Shown here piece by piece: positions 1-7,746 of a DNA stretch of 64,000 nt; the first letter of the stretch is position 1; every line of letters begins with the position of its first letter. The notes below the pieces were generated by a model. It saw nothing but the letters and a program-made list of their open reading frames with translations, made no database searches and had not been told where the DNA came from. The stretch is taken from positions 1-64,000 of the forward strand of contig NZ_QSEK01000006.1 of the NCBI RefSeq assembly GCF_003464165.1, given 5' to 3'. The position numbers and the translations under genes are program-made. Source of the DNA: Eubacterium sp. AM49-13BH. GTDB lineage: Bacteria; Bacillota; Clostridia; Lachnospirales; Lachnospiraceae.

Positions 1-75
1 CATTTTAAAAAGCATCAGGTTACTAAAGGAGGAACTGACATTAGAATGGGAGTTATAAAAGAAAGCGAGGAATAA
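1..75 (+). CDS. C-terminal end of an unknown gene (5' end outside the window)
   Basis: Frame 1 is open from the first base to a TAA at 73-75 and would encode 24 residues ending in VIKESEE. The stop lies three bases before an ATG at 79, in the same frame. The last part of this coding end (from base 28) is duplicated downstream together with the start of the next gene. Nothing recognisable can be said from 24 residues; it is listed because the open frame and the tight coupling to the next gene suggest a real operon partner. Confidence 0.4.
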   Translation, partial: HFKKHQVTKGGTDIRMGVIKESEE

Positions 76-207
76 AATATGAAAACTAACATAATTATCG
101 ACAACAATGGCATCCTAGGAGGAACTGACATTAGAATGGGAGTTATAAAAGAAAGCGAGGAATAAAATATGAAAACTAACATAATTATCGACAACAATGG
201 CATCCTA
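28..207. repeat. Exact 90-bp tandem duplication spanning a gene junction
   Basis: Bases 28-117 and 118-207 are identical. Each copy holds the tail of the upstream reading frame, its TAA stop, the ribosome binding site (AGCGAGGA) and the first 13 codons of the downstream gene. Because 90 is a multiple of three, frames are kept. The first copy's ATG (79) opens a 28-codon chimeric frame that ends at the second copy's TAA (163-165), three bases before the working ATG at 169. It could be a true recent duplication or an assembly/read artefact. Confidence 0.9.
79..165 (+). other. 28-codon chimeric ORF made by the tandem duplication
   Basis: The frame starts at the first-copy ATG with the same 13 codons as the downstream gene (starting MKTNIIIDNNGIL), then runs into the duplicated tail of the upstream gene and stops at 163-165. 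It has the same ribosome binding site as the full gene at 169, so if the duplication is real it would act as a translated leader ORF immediately before that gene. It is unlikely to be a functional protein. Confidence 0.4.
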
Positions 208-495
208 CAAGATAAGTTTATTAATGAAACCTTTGTGTATATAGTTGAAAAAAAAGTTTTATCAGGAAAAATCCCGAAAAATGATTTTATTAAGGCAAAA
301 ATATCAAAAATAAAAAAATATCAAATTAAACCAGGACGCTGCATCATTATCTCTGACAACCTGTTTGTTATAGAATATGTTGATCAATTTATTTGTCAAA
401 TAAAATGCATTGATGGATACAAGAATGGCATTACACGCGATGTACCTACAGTTATGCTTTGTGAATATCTAAGAATTATTGAAAAATATTCTTAA
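169..495 (+). CDS. Unknown protein, 108 residues
   Basis: Complete frame preceded by AGCGAGGA with good spacing. The product is lysine and isoleucine rich, with no signal peptide and no clear membrane segment. I do not recognise a family. The start lies three bases after the duplicated upstream stop, so it is probably translationally coupled to the gene before it. Its codons look more AT-rich than those of the metabolic genes further right, and it sits next to a tandem duplication and a run of hairpins, so this end of the window may be accessory DNA; that is inference only. Confidence 0.6.
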   Translation: MKTNIIIDNNGILQDKFINETFVYIVEKKVLSGKIPKNDFIKAKISKIKKYQIKPGRCIIISDNLFVIEYVDQFICQIKCIDGYKNGITRDVPTVMLCEYLRIIEKYS

Positions 496-554
496 AACAC
501 TGCATGATATAAGGCGTGAAATTTCAAAAAACTGTCAAACTATATATCAAAGTC

Positions 555-610
555 AGAGAAAAGGTGTATGACATATTACACTTTTATTTAGTGTATTACA
601 CTTTTTCTCT
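555..610. repeat. Compound inverted repeat (first of three)
   Basis: The arms 555-568 and 597-610 are complementary with one mismatch (G opposite T), closing on TT..TCTCT on the plus strand. Inside them a smaller hairpin pairs TACACT (577-582) with AGTGTA (590-595). It lies about 60 bases after the stop of the unknown gene and could act as its terminator. Confidence 0.6.
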
Positions 611-613
611 CAA

Positions 614-660
614 AATATAGAGCAGCACTATTCTTTAAAGAAAAGTGCCTGCTCTATATT
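614..660. repeat. 47-base near-perfect palindrome (second of three)
   Basis: The arms AATATAGAGCAG (614-625) and CTGCTCTATATT (649-660) are perfect complements. The interior, CACT-ATTCTTTAAAGAAA-AGTG, is itself almost fully self-complementary. There is no following T-run on either strand, so it is not a standard intrinsic terminator. Confidence 0.7.
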
Positions 661-688
661 CAAATTATCTCTGTCGGATATTTTTAAG

Positions 689-725
689 AATTGTACCCCG
701 TGTCAAGGACATGATGGGTACAATT
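689..725. repeat. Inverted repeat downstream of the deformylase-like gene (third of three)
   Basis: AATTGTACCC (689-698) pairs with GGGTACAATT (716-725). An inner TGTC/GACA pairing extends the stem. It lies 24 bases past the minus-strand stop of the deformylase-like gene and may end its transcript, although the T-run after the stem is poor on both strands. Confidence 0.6.
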
Positions 726-748
726 TGCCTTCCTATATAACAATTATC

Positions 749-1159
749 TTATATTACAACCCCATTACAATGGTCAATCTCATGCTGGATTATCTGCGCT
801 GTCCAACCCGAATATTTTCTATGCTGTTTCTTAAAATTCTGGTCAAGATAATCCACTTCAATATCCTGATATCTCGTACATGAACGCACACCTTCTAATG
901 ACAGGCATCCTTCCTCCGTCTGGTATTCTCCTGACTTATTAGTTATTACCGGGTTAATCATTGAAAACTGAAATGGTCCTGCTGCCACCACAATAATATT
1001 CTTTTTGACCCCAATCATATTAGCAGCCATCCCGACACAGTGGTCAAGATTGGCTCTTAATGTATCAAGTAAATCTTTAACCACCTGTTTATCCGACTCT
1101 GTTGCATCCACTGATTTCTGTGCCAGAAAGAATGGGTCTCTCACTATTTTCTTTACCAT
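749..1159 (-). CDS. def: Peptide deformylase-like protein (short clostridial type)
   Basis: Removes the formyl group from the N-terminal methionine of new proteins, or is a relative of enzymes that do. The start is the ATG at 1159, with AAGGAGA eight bases upstream; an upstream in-frame ATG (1204) lacks such a site. The 136 residues contain EGCLS (Cys85, metal ligand) and QHEIDH (His126, Glu127, His130), so the metal site is complete. Motif I reads CVGMAANMIG, where the usual GxGxAAxQ glutamine is a methionine. From memory, short clostridial homologues share this CVGMAANM form. It is monocistronic, with a TTGTGA-17-TATCAT promoter candidate upstream. The fold assignment is secure; activity is less so. 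Confidence 0.85.
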   Translation of the reverse strand: MVKKIVRDPFFLAQKSVDATESDKQVVKDLLDTLRANLDHCVGMAANMIGVKKNIIVVAAGPFQFSMINPVITNKSGEYQTEEGCLSLEGVRSCTRYQDIEVDYLDQNFKKQHRKYSGWTAQIIQHEIDHCNGVVI

Positions 1160-1260
1160 TAGCTGATTCTCCTTATTATGATACCTATCAATAGTCGTTT
1201 TCACAACACTTATAGGTTTATTTTATATATGTCTGCTATCTTAGTTTTGTTTTTTAATTA

Positions 1261-1305
1261 AAAAGCCTATAAGATGTCTTAAGTTGACTGCTCTTATAGG
1301 CTTTT
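1261..1305 (-). terminator. Bidirectional intrinsic terminator after ptsI
   Basis: A 14-base perfect stem (AAAAGCCTATAAGA with TCTTATAGGCTTTT) encloses a 17-base loop, with T-rich sequence on both sides. On the minus strand it lies about 200 bases beyond the ptsI stop and ends the fructose operon. In the rest of 1160-1508 I see only the deformylase promoter region near 1160-1210. The plus-strand frame at 1347-1565 has no ribosome binding site and runs into the end of ptsI, so I do not call it a gene. Confidence 0.85.
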
Positions 1306-1508
1306 TATTCCATATTTTTCAATTTTGTTTGTGAATTAACCTATCAATGCATAATAAATATGATTCTTATAGGAAAATTGCAAAAGCACGCCCAGAACGC
1401 TCACTAACCAATGAACTCTCAACAATGCCAGCTCGAAAAAACTCTCCCGACGCAGGTTCTACATACATCCTGCCTCATACCATACAACGTACCCTTACAA
1501 CAGTTTTC

Positions 1509-3134
1509 CTAAGAAATCCTCGTCTCACGAATCACTTTTCTGACAGCCAGCACCTTGCCTGCTGAAACTGAAAGCTCATCGACACCCATCTTAAGAAATT
1601 CTTCTGTGAGTGTTGTGTCTGCACCGAGTTCCCCACAGATACCTGCCCAGATTCCCTCTGCATGTGCATTCTCAACAACCATTCTTATCATGGCAAGAAT
1701 GGCTGGATGATGAGCATCGTAGAAATCATCAAGCTTTGTGTTCTGACGGTCAATCGCAAGTGTGTACTGTGTCAGATCATTAGTTCCGATACTGAAGAAA
1801 TCCACCTTCTTAGCAAGCTGGCGGCTCATAATTACAGCAGCCGGAGTCTCAATCATAATTCCACTCTTAGGATTACCGAATTCAATTCCCTGCTCTGTAA
1901 GCTCAGCCTTAACTTCATTCTCAATAACTTTAATCTTATTAACTTCCTGTTCACTGATTATCATAGGATACATGATAGATATGTTTCCATATGCGCTTGC
2001 TCTGTAAAGGGCTCGTAACTGTGTCTTGAATATCTCAGGTCTTGTCAGGCATATTCTTATTGCACGAAGACCAAGAGCAGGATTATCCTCTTTATCCAGT
2101 CCGAAATAATCACACTGCTTATCAGCACCGATATCAAGAGTTCTTATAATTACCGGTTTTCCAGCCATGCTTTCAGCTACAGTACGGTATATGTTGAACT
2201 GTTCTTCTTCTGTTGGAAATGTATCAGATTCAAGATATATGAATTCACTTCGAAACAGTCCAATTCCTGCTGCATCATTGGCAATAACATTTGCAAGGTC
2301 CTTAATGTTACCAATATTAGAATAAAGCTTAATCTTCTTGCCATCTAAAGTCACATCTTCCTTGCCTTTAAGTTCCTGCAAAAGAGCTTTCTTCTCATTG
2401 TCTTTGCGCTGTTCCTCCTGCATTGCTGACAGGGTTGCCTCATCAGGTTCAATATATACGACACCGTTAGTTCCATCGACAATACCAAGCTTGCCATTAA
2501 GAGATTCATCAATAACAATATCTGAACCAATTAAAGCCGGAATTCCCATTGTTCTTGCAAGAATCGCAGTATGCGAATTAACTGAACCCTTCTGTGTAAC
2601 AAATGATAATATCTTGCTCTTATCCATCTGGACTGTCTCTGATGGTGCCAGATCCTCTGCCACCATAATAACAGGTTCATCTGCATCTACACCGCTTCCT
2701 GTATTGCCGGAAAGTATTCCTAACAGTCTTTCAGTAATATCTTTGACATCTGCTGCTCTTCCACGCATATATTCATCGTCCATGGCTGCAAACATCTGTG
2801 AAAAATTATCCCCTGTCTGGGCAATGGCATATTCTGCATTCACCATCTGACTCTCAATAATATGCTCAACAGATTCCTTATAATCGTCATCTTCAAGCAT
2901 CATCTGATGAATCTCAAATATTGCCGCATTAGCCTCGCCAACTTCGCGAAGTGCTTTATCATGAAGTTCCCCCAGTTGTTTAAAGGCTGTTTCTACAGCT
3001 TCATAATAACGGTTCTTCTCAGCTTCTGCATCAGTAATCTTTACACGCTTAACCTGATGTTCACCTTTCTCATACACCATTATCTTACCTATAGCAATGC
3101 CTCCAAATACACTTTTTCCAGTATATTTATTCAT
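1509..3134 (-). CDS. ptsI: PTS enzyme I (phosphoenolpyruvate-protein phosphotransferase)
   Basis: Transfers phosphate from phosphoenolpyruvate to HPr, the first step of all PTS sugar uptake. The open frame begins at a GTG (3140), but AGGAGG overlaps that codon; the ATG at 3134 has the right spacing, giving about 541 residues. The phospho-histidine motif GSVNSHTAILAR (His188) and the C-terminal PEP-binding motifs, including GICGELG, are present. The length is slightly short for the family but the chain is complete. It is the last gene of fruK-fruA-ptsH-ptsI, 16 bases after ptsH, and is followed by a strong terminator. Confidence 0.97.
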   Translation of the reverse strand: MNKYTGKSVFGGIAIGKIMVYEKGEHQVKRVKITDAEAEKNRYYEAVETAFKQLGELHDKALREVGEANAAIFEIHQMMLEDDDYKESVEHIIESQMVNAEYAIAQTGDNFSQMFAAMDDEYMRGRAADVKDITERLLGILSGNTGSGVDADEPVIMVAEDLAPSETVQMDKSKILSFVTQKGSVNSHTAILARTMGIPALIGSDIVIDESLNGKLGIVDGTNGVVYIEPDEATLSAMQEEQRKDNEKKALLQELKGKEDVTLDGKKIKLYSNIGNIKDLANVIANDAAGIGLFRSEFIYLESDTFPTEEEQFNIYRTVAESMAGKPVIIRTLDIGADKQCDYFGLDKEDNPALGLRAIRICLTRPEIFKTQLRALYRASAYGNISIMYPMIISEQEVNKIKVIENEVKAELTEQGIEFGNPKSGIMIETPAAVIMSRQLAKKVDFFSIGTNDLTQYTLAIDRQNTKLDDFYDAHHPAILAMIRMVVENAHAEGIWAGICGELGADTTLTEEFLKMGVDELSVSAGKVLAVRKVIRETRIS

Positions 3135-3150
3135 GTGCACCTCCTGTCTG

Positions 3151-3407
3151 CTACATATTGCTCTTCATGAATTCTTCAATCTTAGCTGCTGCAACCTCTT
3201 CATCTTCACCTTCTACAGTAATTGTAACTTCATTTCCACATTTTACAGCAAGTGCCATAATACCGAAGATTTTCTTGCAGTCTCCTGACTTGCCATCCTT
3301 AGTAAGAGTAATCTTGCTGTTAAATTCCTTAGCGGCCTTTACAAGCTCTCCTGCTGGACGAGCATGTATGCTTCTGCATCTGTAATAACGTACTTAAATT
3401 CCTTCAT
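3151..3407 (-). pseudogene. ptsH: HPr phosphocarrier, broken by a 1-base deletion just before His15
   Basis: HPr carries phosphate from enzyme I to the sugar-specific EII. From the ATG at 3407 (AAAGGTGG upstream) the frame encodes MKEFKYVITDAE. After a missing base near 3371 it resumes in the next frame with HARPAGELVKAAKEF and runs to TAG at 3151. Restoring one G (GAAGGC for GAAGC) gives a standard 85-residue HPr with Gly13-Ile14-His15. The span is 257 bases, one short of 86 codons. Position 46, the HPr kinase target serine in Bacillus, is lysine here (CKKIFGIM). It lies between fruA and ptsI. Loss of HPr would disable the whole operon, so a sequence error is likelier than a real pseudogene. 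Confidence 0.9.
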
Positions 3408-3425
3408 AATTAAAAACCACCTTTC

Positions 3426-5330
3426 TTAGGCTGCTTTCTTCTTAAAGAGCCCTAAACATATTGTTGAGATGATAGTTCCTGCCACAAGTGCAATCACATA
3501 ATATATTGCATTGCCTACTACAGGGAATACGAAAATGCCGCCATGTGGTGCCATTAAAGTACATTTGAAAAACATACTGATGGCACCTGCTGCACCTGAA
3601 CCTATGATACATGCTGGTATTACATGTAAAGGATCTGCTGCCGCATAAGGTATTGCACCTTCTGTTATAAATGCAAGTCCCATAATAAAGTTAGTTGGAC
3701 CGGCATCTCTTTCTTCCTTAGTAAACTTATTCTTAAAAAGTATTGTTGCAAGAGCAATCGCACATGGTGGAACCATACCACCTATCATTACTGCTGCCAT
3801 TATATCATAATTACCTGCCGCAATGGAAGCAGTTCCGAAAACATATGCTGCTTTATTGAATGGTCCACCCATATCAATTGCCATCATGGCTGCAAGTATG
3901 AATCCAAGAAGAACCCTGCTTGTACTTCCCATTCCTGCAAGGAAGCTGTTAAGTCCTGTGTTAATCCCACCCATTACAGGCTCTACAATAAATGTCATTC
4001 CAAGTCCTATTACCAGAATACCCACTACCGGATATATAAGTACAGGTGCTATCTTTTCCAATGCCTCTGGTAACTTATCACATATTTTTCTTAAAAGAAC
4101 TATAATGTATCCTGCTGCAAAACCTGCAACCAGAGCGCCTAAGAATCCAGACTTTCCATTAGCTGCGATATAACCACCAACAAAACCAAGTGCAAGTGCC
4201 GGTCTGTCACCAATGGCCATTGCAATGAATCCTGCCAGTACAGGGAGCATGAAGCCAAATGCTGCTCCACCGATAGACTTAAACAGTGCCGCAACAGGTG
4301 TTATCGTACCAAAATTGCTTCGTTCTGCCTCTGACAGTGCATTCATATCAACATTAAGTCCATCAATAAGAAATGCTATGGCAATCAGAATACCTCCGCC
4401 TACAACGAAAGGTAACATATGTGATACACCATTCATAAGCTGTGTATATATCTTATGTCCAATTCCGCCGCCTTTCTTTGCTGATGCGCTTTCCTTCTTT
4501 TCAGAAATTCCTGCCTTATATACAGATGCATCTCCTGCAAGAGCTTTCTTTATAAGTTCATCTGCTTTATTAATTCCATCTGAAACCTGACACTCAATTA
4601 CTTTCTTTCCATCAAATCTCTCCATTGGAACCTGTGCATCTGCTGCTACAATAATACATTCTGCTGATTCAATATCTGCATCTGTCAACACATTCTTAGC
4701 TCCGCCAGAACCTCTTGTCTCAATCTTAATTGCACATCCAGCCTTAGCTGCTGCCTTCTCAAGTCCTTCTGCTGCCATGTAAGTATGTGCAATACCTGTA
4801 GGGCAGGAAGTAACTGCAAGAATCTTAGCCGGCTTATTATCTTCCTTTTCAAGTCTTTCATCTATACTCTTGGCTTCTTCGTCAGCGCCATCAATAATTT
4901 CAAGGAATTCCTCCGGGCTTCCGGCTTTCATAAGCTTTGCTACAAAATTCTCATCCATAAGAAGCACTGATAACTTACTTAACACATCAAGATGTACATT
5001 ATCCTTAGTATCCGGTGCTGCAATAAGGAAAAGAATCTTTACCGGCTCATCATCAAGCGATTCAAAATCAACTCCATCCTTAATAACCATTGCTGCAAGT
5101 CCTGGTGCATTAACGGCACTGCATTTGCCATGAGGAATTGCTATCCCTTCTCCCACACCTGTTGTACTTTCTTCTTCTCTTGCATATACTTTAGCCCTGT
5201 AGCTTTCGATGTCATCAATCTTTCCGCTCTTTGCCATAAGTTCTACAGCCATATCAAGAGCCTCACTCTTTGTCTTAGGAGCAGCATTAAGATTGATACT
5301 TCTCTTATCCAGTAAATCTGTAATTCTCAT
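3426..5330 (-). CDS. fruA: PTS fructose-specific EIIABC
   Basis: Membrane permease that imports fructose and phosphorylates it to fructose 1-phosphate. The 634 residues hold, in order: an EIIA domain (1-150) with the phospho-histidine in GIAIPHGK (His67); an EIIB-fru domain (165-265) with the phospho-cysteine in TSCPTGIAHTYMAAE (Cys176); and a multi-span EIIC domain (290-634). The start has a good AAAGGAGG site. It follows fruK by 17 bases and precedes ptsH. This single-chain ABC arrangement is the usual Firmicutes type. Regulation is probably through the promoter upstream of fruK. Confidence 0.97.
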   Translation of the reverse strand: MRITDLLDKRSINLNAAPKTKSEALDMAVELMAKSGKIDDIESYRAKVYAREEESTTGVGEGIAIPHGKCSAVNAPGLAAMVIKDGVDFESLDDEPVKILFLIAAPDTKDNVHLDVLSKLSVLLMDENFVAKLMKAGSPEEFLEIIDGADEEAKSIDERLEKEDNKPAKILAVTSCPTGIAHTYMAAEGLEKAAAKAGCAIKIETRGSGGAKNVLTDADIESAECIIVAADAQVPMERFDGKKVIECQVSDGINKADELIKKALAGDASVYKAGISEKKESASAKKGGGIGHKIYTQLMNGVSHMLPFVVGGGILIAIAFLIDGLNVDMNALSEAERSNFGTITPVAALFKSIGGAAFGFMLPVLAGFIAMAIGDRPALALGFVGGYIAANGKSGFLGALVAGFAAGYIIVLLRKICDKLPEALEKIAPVLIYPVVGILVIGLGMTFIVEPVMGGINTGLNSFLAGMGSTSRVLLGFILAAMMAIDMGGPFNKAAYVFGTASIAAGNYDIMAAVMIGGMVPPCAIALATILFKNKFTKEERDAGPTNFIMGLAFITEGAIPYAAADPLHVIPACIIGSGAAGAISMFFKCTLMAPHGGIFVFPVVGNAIYYVIALVAGTIISTICLGLFKKKAA

Positions 5331-5347
5331 AAAATACCTCCTTTACA

Positions 5348-6268
5348 TTATCCCTTGCAGGTAACCTCTACCCGCTTTAATACCTCTAAAATCTCTCTTT
5401 TTGTTGCAAGATTTTCTGAAAATGCACTGGCACTTCCTGTTGCAACGCCCATTCTGAATGCATCTTCATAATTACATGTCTGAAGATATCCCGCCATAAA
5501 TCCTGCAACCATTGAATCACCTGCACCTACTGAATTCTTAAGCTCGCCCTTTGGTGCATCTGCTTCATATACCTTTCCATATTCATCAATAAGAACTGCG
5601 CCTTTTCCACCCATCGATATAAGCACATTGACAGCTCCCATATCCTGCAGCTTCCTTGCATATGGAATAACCTCTTCCTTAGATTCAAGCTTAACACCAA
5701 ATATATCTCCAAGTTCATGCTGATTAGGCTTGATAAGAAATGGGTGATATTCAAGAACATTAAGTAAAAGCCTGCTTGTCGCATCAACTATAATCTTAAC
5801 GTCTCTTCCCTGTAGTCTTTCCATAATTCTTCTGTATATATCGTCTGATATACACGAAGGAATACTTCCTGCAAGTACAAGAACATCTCCACTTGAAAGT
5901 CTATCAATCTTACTTACAAGAGAATGGAGATTATCTTCTGATATCTGAGGTCCCATTCCGTTAATCTCTGTTCCATCTATGTTCTTAATCTTCATGTTTA
6001 TTCTTGAAAAGCCATTATCAACCTGAATAAAATCCGTATTAATGCCATATTCTGATACCATGTCACATATCTGTTTCCCAGTAAACCCGGCTACAAATCC
6101 AAATGCTGTTGTATCAAATTCAAGATTATTAAGAACTATTGAAACATTAATTCCTTTACCACCCGGAAGCATATGCTCATATGATGTTCTATTCGTCATT
6201 CCCAGCTCAAAACTCTTAACTTCCACTATATAATCCAGTGATGGATTAAATGTTACTGTATATACCAT
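5348..6268 (-). CDS. fruK: 1-phosphofructokinase
   Basis: PfkB-family kinase that converts fructose 1-phosphate to fructose 1,6-bisphosphate, feeding glycolysis. The 306 residues show the first PfkB signature around GGKGINVS (36-43) and the second, GAGDSMVAGF (248-257), with catalytic Asp251. It is the first gene of the fructose operon and is preceded by a promoter with repeated sites. No DeoR-type fruR is next to it, unlike many fru operons, so the regulator must be elsewhere. Confidence 0.95.
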   Translation of the reverse strand: MVYTVTFNPSLDYIVEVKSFELGMTNRTSYEHMLPGGKGINVSIVLNNLEFDTTAFGFVAGFTGKQICDMVSEYGINTDFIQVDNGFSRINMKIKNIDGTEINGMGPQISEDNLHSLVSKIDRLSSGDVLVLAGSIPSCISDDIYRRIMERLQGRDVKIIVDATSRLLLNVLEYHPFLIKPNQHELGDIFGVKLESKEEVIPYARKLQDMGAVNVLISMGGKGAVLIDEYGKVYEADAPKGELKNSVGAGDSMVAGFMAGYLQTCNYEDAFRMGVATGSASAFSENLATKREILEVLKRVEVTCKG

Positions 6269-6308
6269 TGTCTCTCCTTTCTGGCTTCACGACCTTTTTG
6301 TTATATTT

Positions 6309-6348
6309 ATAATACAGTCATATTCGTTCAAAATCAATCATATTCATT
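6309..6348 (-). promoter_or_regulatory. fru operon promoter with two operator-like direct repeats
   Basis: On the minus strand, TTGATT (6332-6337) and TATTAT (6309-6314) are 17 bases apart. Two 14-base copies with two differences (plus strand CAGTCATATTCGTT at 6315-6328 and CAATCATATTCATT at 6335-6348) are spaced exactly 20 bases, two helical turns, and cover the spacer and the -35 box. This is the arrangement expected for repressor half-sites, for example those of a DeoR-type FruR. Confidence 0.6.
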
Positions 6349-6451
6349 TACAAACTTTTAGATTATTTTTGTGCATTTTTCACAAATTATCATCAGAATA
6401 CCTTCTCTAAATATGCATTGTGTATCAACTTCATAACTTTCAGTATCGGCC

Positions 6452-6503
6452 AAAAACAAAAAATATGCCAGAACTTCAGACTCAGCCAAAGTTCCAGCAT
6501 ATT
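6452..6503 (-). terminator. Intrinsic terminator after ribU
   Basis: On the minus strand AATATGC-T-GGAACTT pairs with AAGTTCT-GGCATATT (6462-6503) and is followed by a T-rich tract (TTTTTTGTTTTT). It lies 20 bases beyond the ribU stop. Confidence 0.85.
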
Positions 6504-6522
6504 AGTATTATATATTATTATA

Positions 6523-7122
6523 TTAATGTTTTCCCTTAAGAAGTGGTGATAATGGCTTATATATAAGCATTGATATTCCCACGTCAATAAGTCCCTTAAC
6601 TATTGTAAAAGGAAGATTAAAGCATATCAGACACTGCATGATTGATTTCATAGATGGAATTATAGCCTGATACAGACTTAATATTACCACCTCTGGCATT
6701 GCCAGTTTATAATACACAGGATACACTATTAAATAATTCGAGAACACACTGAATACACCCATTGCCATGGCACCGCATAAACCGCCAAGCAATGCTCCTG
6801 TCTTAGACTTTTTCTTCTTATAAACAATTCCTGCTGTAAACACGAATACGGAACCGAGTATAAAGTTAGAAAGTTCTCCAACAAGCATACTCTGTGAAGC
6901 TGCCAGATGTACAACATTCTTAATGAGACATATTATAATGCCTGCCACTGGTCCGAGTGCATAAGCACCAAGTAACGCCGGAAGATCCGAAAAATCAAAC
7001 TTGATAAATCCTGGCATAATAGGAATCGGTATCTCCAGATACATAAGAACTACTGCTACTGCTGAAAGCATACCCGTCACCGCTATCGTTCTCACATTAC
7101 TCTTAGTATTAACATTACTCAT
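6523..7122 (-). CDS. ribU: Riboflavin ECF transporter S component
   Basis: Membrane substrate-binding subunit that captures riboflavin and works with a shared energy-coupling module (EcfA/A'/T), which is not in this window. The 199-residue, five- to six-span protein has the RibU hallmark FDFSDLPALLGA near residue 45 and ELSNFILG in the middle. It follows a MarR-like gene by 30 bases on the same strand. The space upstream is too short for an FMN riboswitch, so regulation by the MarR-like partner or from its promoter is likely (inference). Confidence 0.88.
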   Translation of the reverse strand: MSNVNTKSNVRTIAVTGMLSAVAVVLMYLEIPIPIMPGFIKFDFSDLPALLGAYALGPVAGIIICLIKNVVHLAASQSMLVGELSNFILGSVFVFTAGIVYKKKKSKTGALLGGLCGAMAMGVFSVFSNYLIVYPVYYKLAMPEVVILSLYQAIIPSMKSIMQCLICFNLPFTIVKGLIDVGISMLIYKPLSPLLKGKH

Positions 7123-7152
7123 TGCTTTTATTCTCCCTTATATTCTGTAATA

Positions 7153-7629
7153 TTATTCCGCCTCCTTAAGGTGCATCTTTTTTGATGCATGCTCCATAGC
7201 TTCAACAAGAGTTCTCATATCACTAAGTATCTGTGTAGTTCTTTCTTCACCAAGTTCAGCAATAACATTACCATAATATTCTCTGTTATTGTCCTCTCTT
7301 TTTTTTAAGAAATCCCTTCCGGCATCAGTGAATACGAGATATGTACCATCTGTTCCTTTGCCATCATGTTTCCATAAAGCATAGCCCATGTCCTTAAGAC
7401 TGCTTGCGATTGCCGATGTCTGTGGAATTGATATTCTCATAAATGAAGACAAATCCTTAAGATATGTCTTATCCTTGCCATCAATACAATCTTTCTCCAT
7501 TACCTTGAGCGCAATATAATCTGCCAGCTCAAGACCATTGTAAAAATTCTTTCTTCTCTCCTTATCCATCAGGAACCTCTGAAATATAAGTTCTGTAGAT
7601 AATTCGAAGCTTTCAAAACTATTGTTCAT
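7153..7629 (-). CDS. MarR-like winged-helix transcriptional regulator
   Basis: The 158 residues are compatible with a MarR fold: an N-terminal dimerisation helix, a helix-turn-helix around residues 55-85 (TYLKDLSSFMRISIPQTSAI), a wing, and a C-terminal helix. It starts behind GAGGAGA. It is the first gene of a two-gene unit with ribU. MarR proteins usually respond to small ligands or redox state; nothing in the sequence shows which. It could equally belong to a related PadR/TrmB-like group. Confidence 0.65.
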   Translation of the reverse strand: MNNSFESFELSTELIFQRFLMDKERRKNFYNGLELADYIALKVMEKDCIDGKDKTYLKDLSSFMRISIPQTSAIASSLKDMGYALWKHDGKGTDGTYLVFTDAGRDFLKKREDNNREYYGNVIAELGEERTTQILSDMRTLVEAMEHASKKMHLKEAE

Positions 7630-7746
7630 ACCCCTATCTCCTCTCTGTCTTAAAATAATGATTCGATAGATTTATATTACCAGAAAAATCCTTATATGTC
7701 TGTATAACAATCATGAACAATTATTAAAAAGTTATAAACTCATTTT

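Noticed and set aside
15..203. Minus-strand frame of 62 residues over the tandem duplication
   Set aside because: It is an internal repeat created by the duplication itself, lies opposite the real gene start, and has no ribosome binding site.
1347..1565. Plus-strand frame after the fru operon
   Set aside because: No ribosome binding site, runs antisense into ptsI, and its composition is not protein-like.
3823..4590. Two long plus-strand frames inside fruA
   Set aside because: They are antisense shadows of the EIIC domain caused by codon composition; no start signals.
7123..7152. FMN riboswitch upstream of ribU
   Set aside because: Only 30 bases separate ribU from the MarR-like gene, and no RFN-type conserved segments are seen upstream of that gene either.
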